Assembly (NCBI RefSeq): GCF_001937665.1
Contig: NZ_MSKL01000019.1
Coordinates: forward strand, 37,856 to 101,855
Source: Actinomyces oris
GTDB taxonomy: Bacteria > Actinomycetota > Actinomycetes > Actinomycetales > Actinomycetaceae
Direction of reading: 5' to 3'
Length of the DNA stretch: 64,000 nucleotides
The translations under genes and the position numbers were made by a program. The notes beneath the pieces were generated by a model, which was given only the letters and a program-made list of their open reading frames with translations, was not told the origin of the DNA and made no database searches. Position 1 is the stretch's first letter. Each line of letters begins with the position of its first letter. Shown here in pieces: positions 63,823-64,000 of the stretch.

Positions 63823-64000
63823 ATGCGAATCGGCGTTCCCACCGAGATCAAGGACAACGAGTTCCGCGTCGCCATCACGCCGGCCGGTGTTCACGCACTC
63901 ATCCGGCGCGGGCACACCGTGACCATCCAGGCGGGCGCCGGCCAGGGGGCCTCCATCCCCGACGCGGAGTACACCGCCGCCGGCGCAGTCATGACCGACG
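63823..64000 (+). CDS. ald: Alanine dehydrogenase, N-terminal part (gene runs off the window)
   Basis: Reversible NAD-dependent oxidative deamination of alanine to pyruvate and ammonium. Only 59 codons are visible, starting at ATG 63823 with a GAAGG site. [20 protein letters not shown], then [20 protein letters not shown] and [13 protein letters not shown], is the conserved N-terminus of alanine dehydrogenase, including the pyruvate-contacting arginine and the start of the substrate domain. The related NAD(P) transhydrogenase alpha subunit shares this region but usually differs in the FRVAITP part; alanine dehydrogenase is preferred. Confidence 0.88.
   Translation, partial: MRIGVPTEIKDNEFRVAITPAGVHALIRRGHTVTIQAGAGQGASIPDAEYTAAGAVMTD

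Overview
High-GC DNA with strong third-position G/C bias, dense gene packing, many GTG starts and ATGA/GTGA stop-start overlaps. Gene content (actinobacterial DapD, SigK/RskA/DipZ, MenJ-type menaquinone reductase, 14-subunit Nuo, TAT-type and lipobox lipoproteins, YagU, GH112 phosphorylase) points to an actinobacterium, most likely an Actinomyces-like member of the Actinomycetaceae. The genus is inferred from gene families, not from a marker gene. No rRNA, tRNA, CRISPR, insertion sequence or phage gene was seen.

Layout. 1-8104: end of dapD, a histidine phosphatase, two small membrane proteins, menE and menA, and an ADP-ribosylglycohydrolase/PfkB kinase pair. 8105-13520: a repeat-bearing gap, yagU, a Gly/Gln-repeat lipoprotein, and dipZ-sigK-rskA. 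13881-17221: menB, then a NarL-type two-component system preceded by a gene for a 64-residue secreted two-cysteine peptide with its own promoter and terminator. 17603-28227 (minus strand): a host-glycan operon with ROK regulator, GH112 galacto-N-biose/lacto-N-biose phosphorylase, CUT1 ABC importer without ATPase, phosphohexomutase, nucleotidyltransferase and a galactokinase-like GHMP kinase. 28780-31928: proVWX osmoprotectant importer. 31929-33217: degenerate repeats, a 51-aa acidic ORF and a membrane protein. 33452-40535: menC, menD, an HtrA protease, menF and menG. 40900-60200: menJ, the complete nuoA-N complex I operon and a polyprenyl diphosphate synthase. 60364 to the end: an OmpA-domain lipoprotein of atypical composition, fprA and the start of ald.

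How the genes work together. The window holds most of the menaquinone pathway (menA, B, C, D, E, F, G, J and the side-chain synthase) physically linked to NADH:menaquinone oxidoreductase; menJ is stop-start overlapped with nuoA and the prenyl synthase with nuoN. The GH112 cluster should import and phosphorolyse mucin or milk-type disaccharides to Gal-1-P plus N-acetylhexosamine, but the usual NahK/GalT/GalE partners are replaced by a GHMP kinase and a nucleotidyltransferase. The peptide plus kinase plus regulator at 15033-17221 is the best candidate for an undescribed signalling system.
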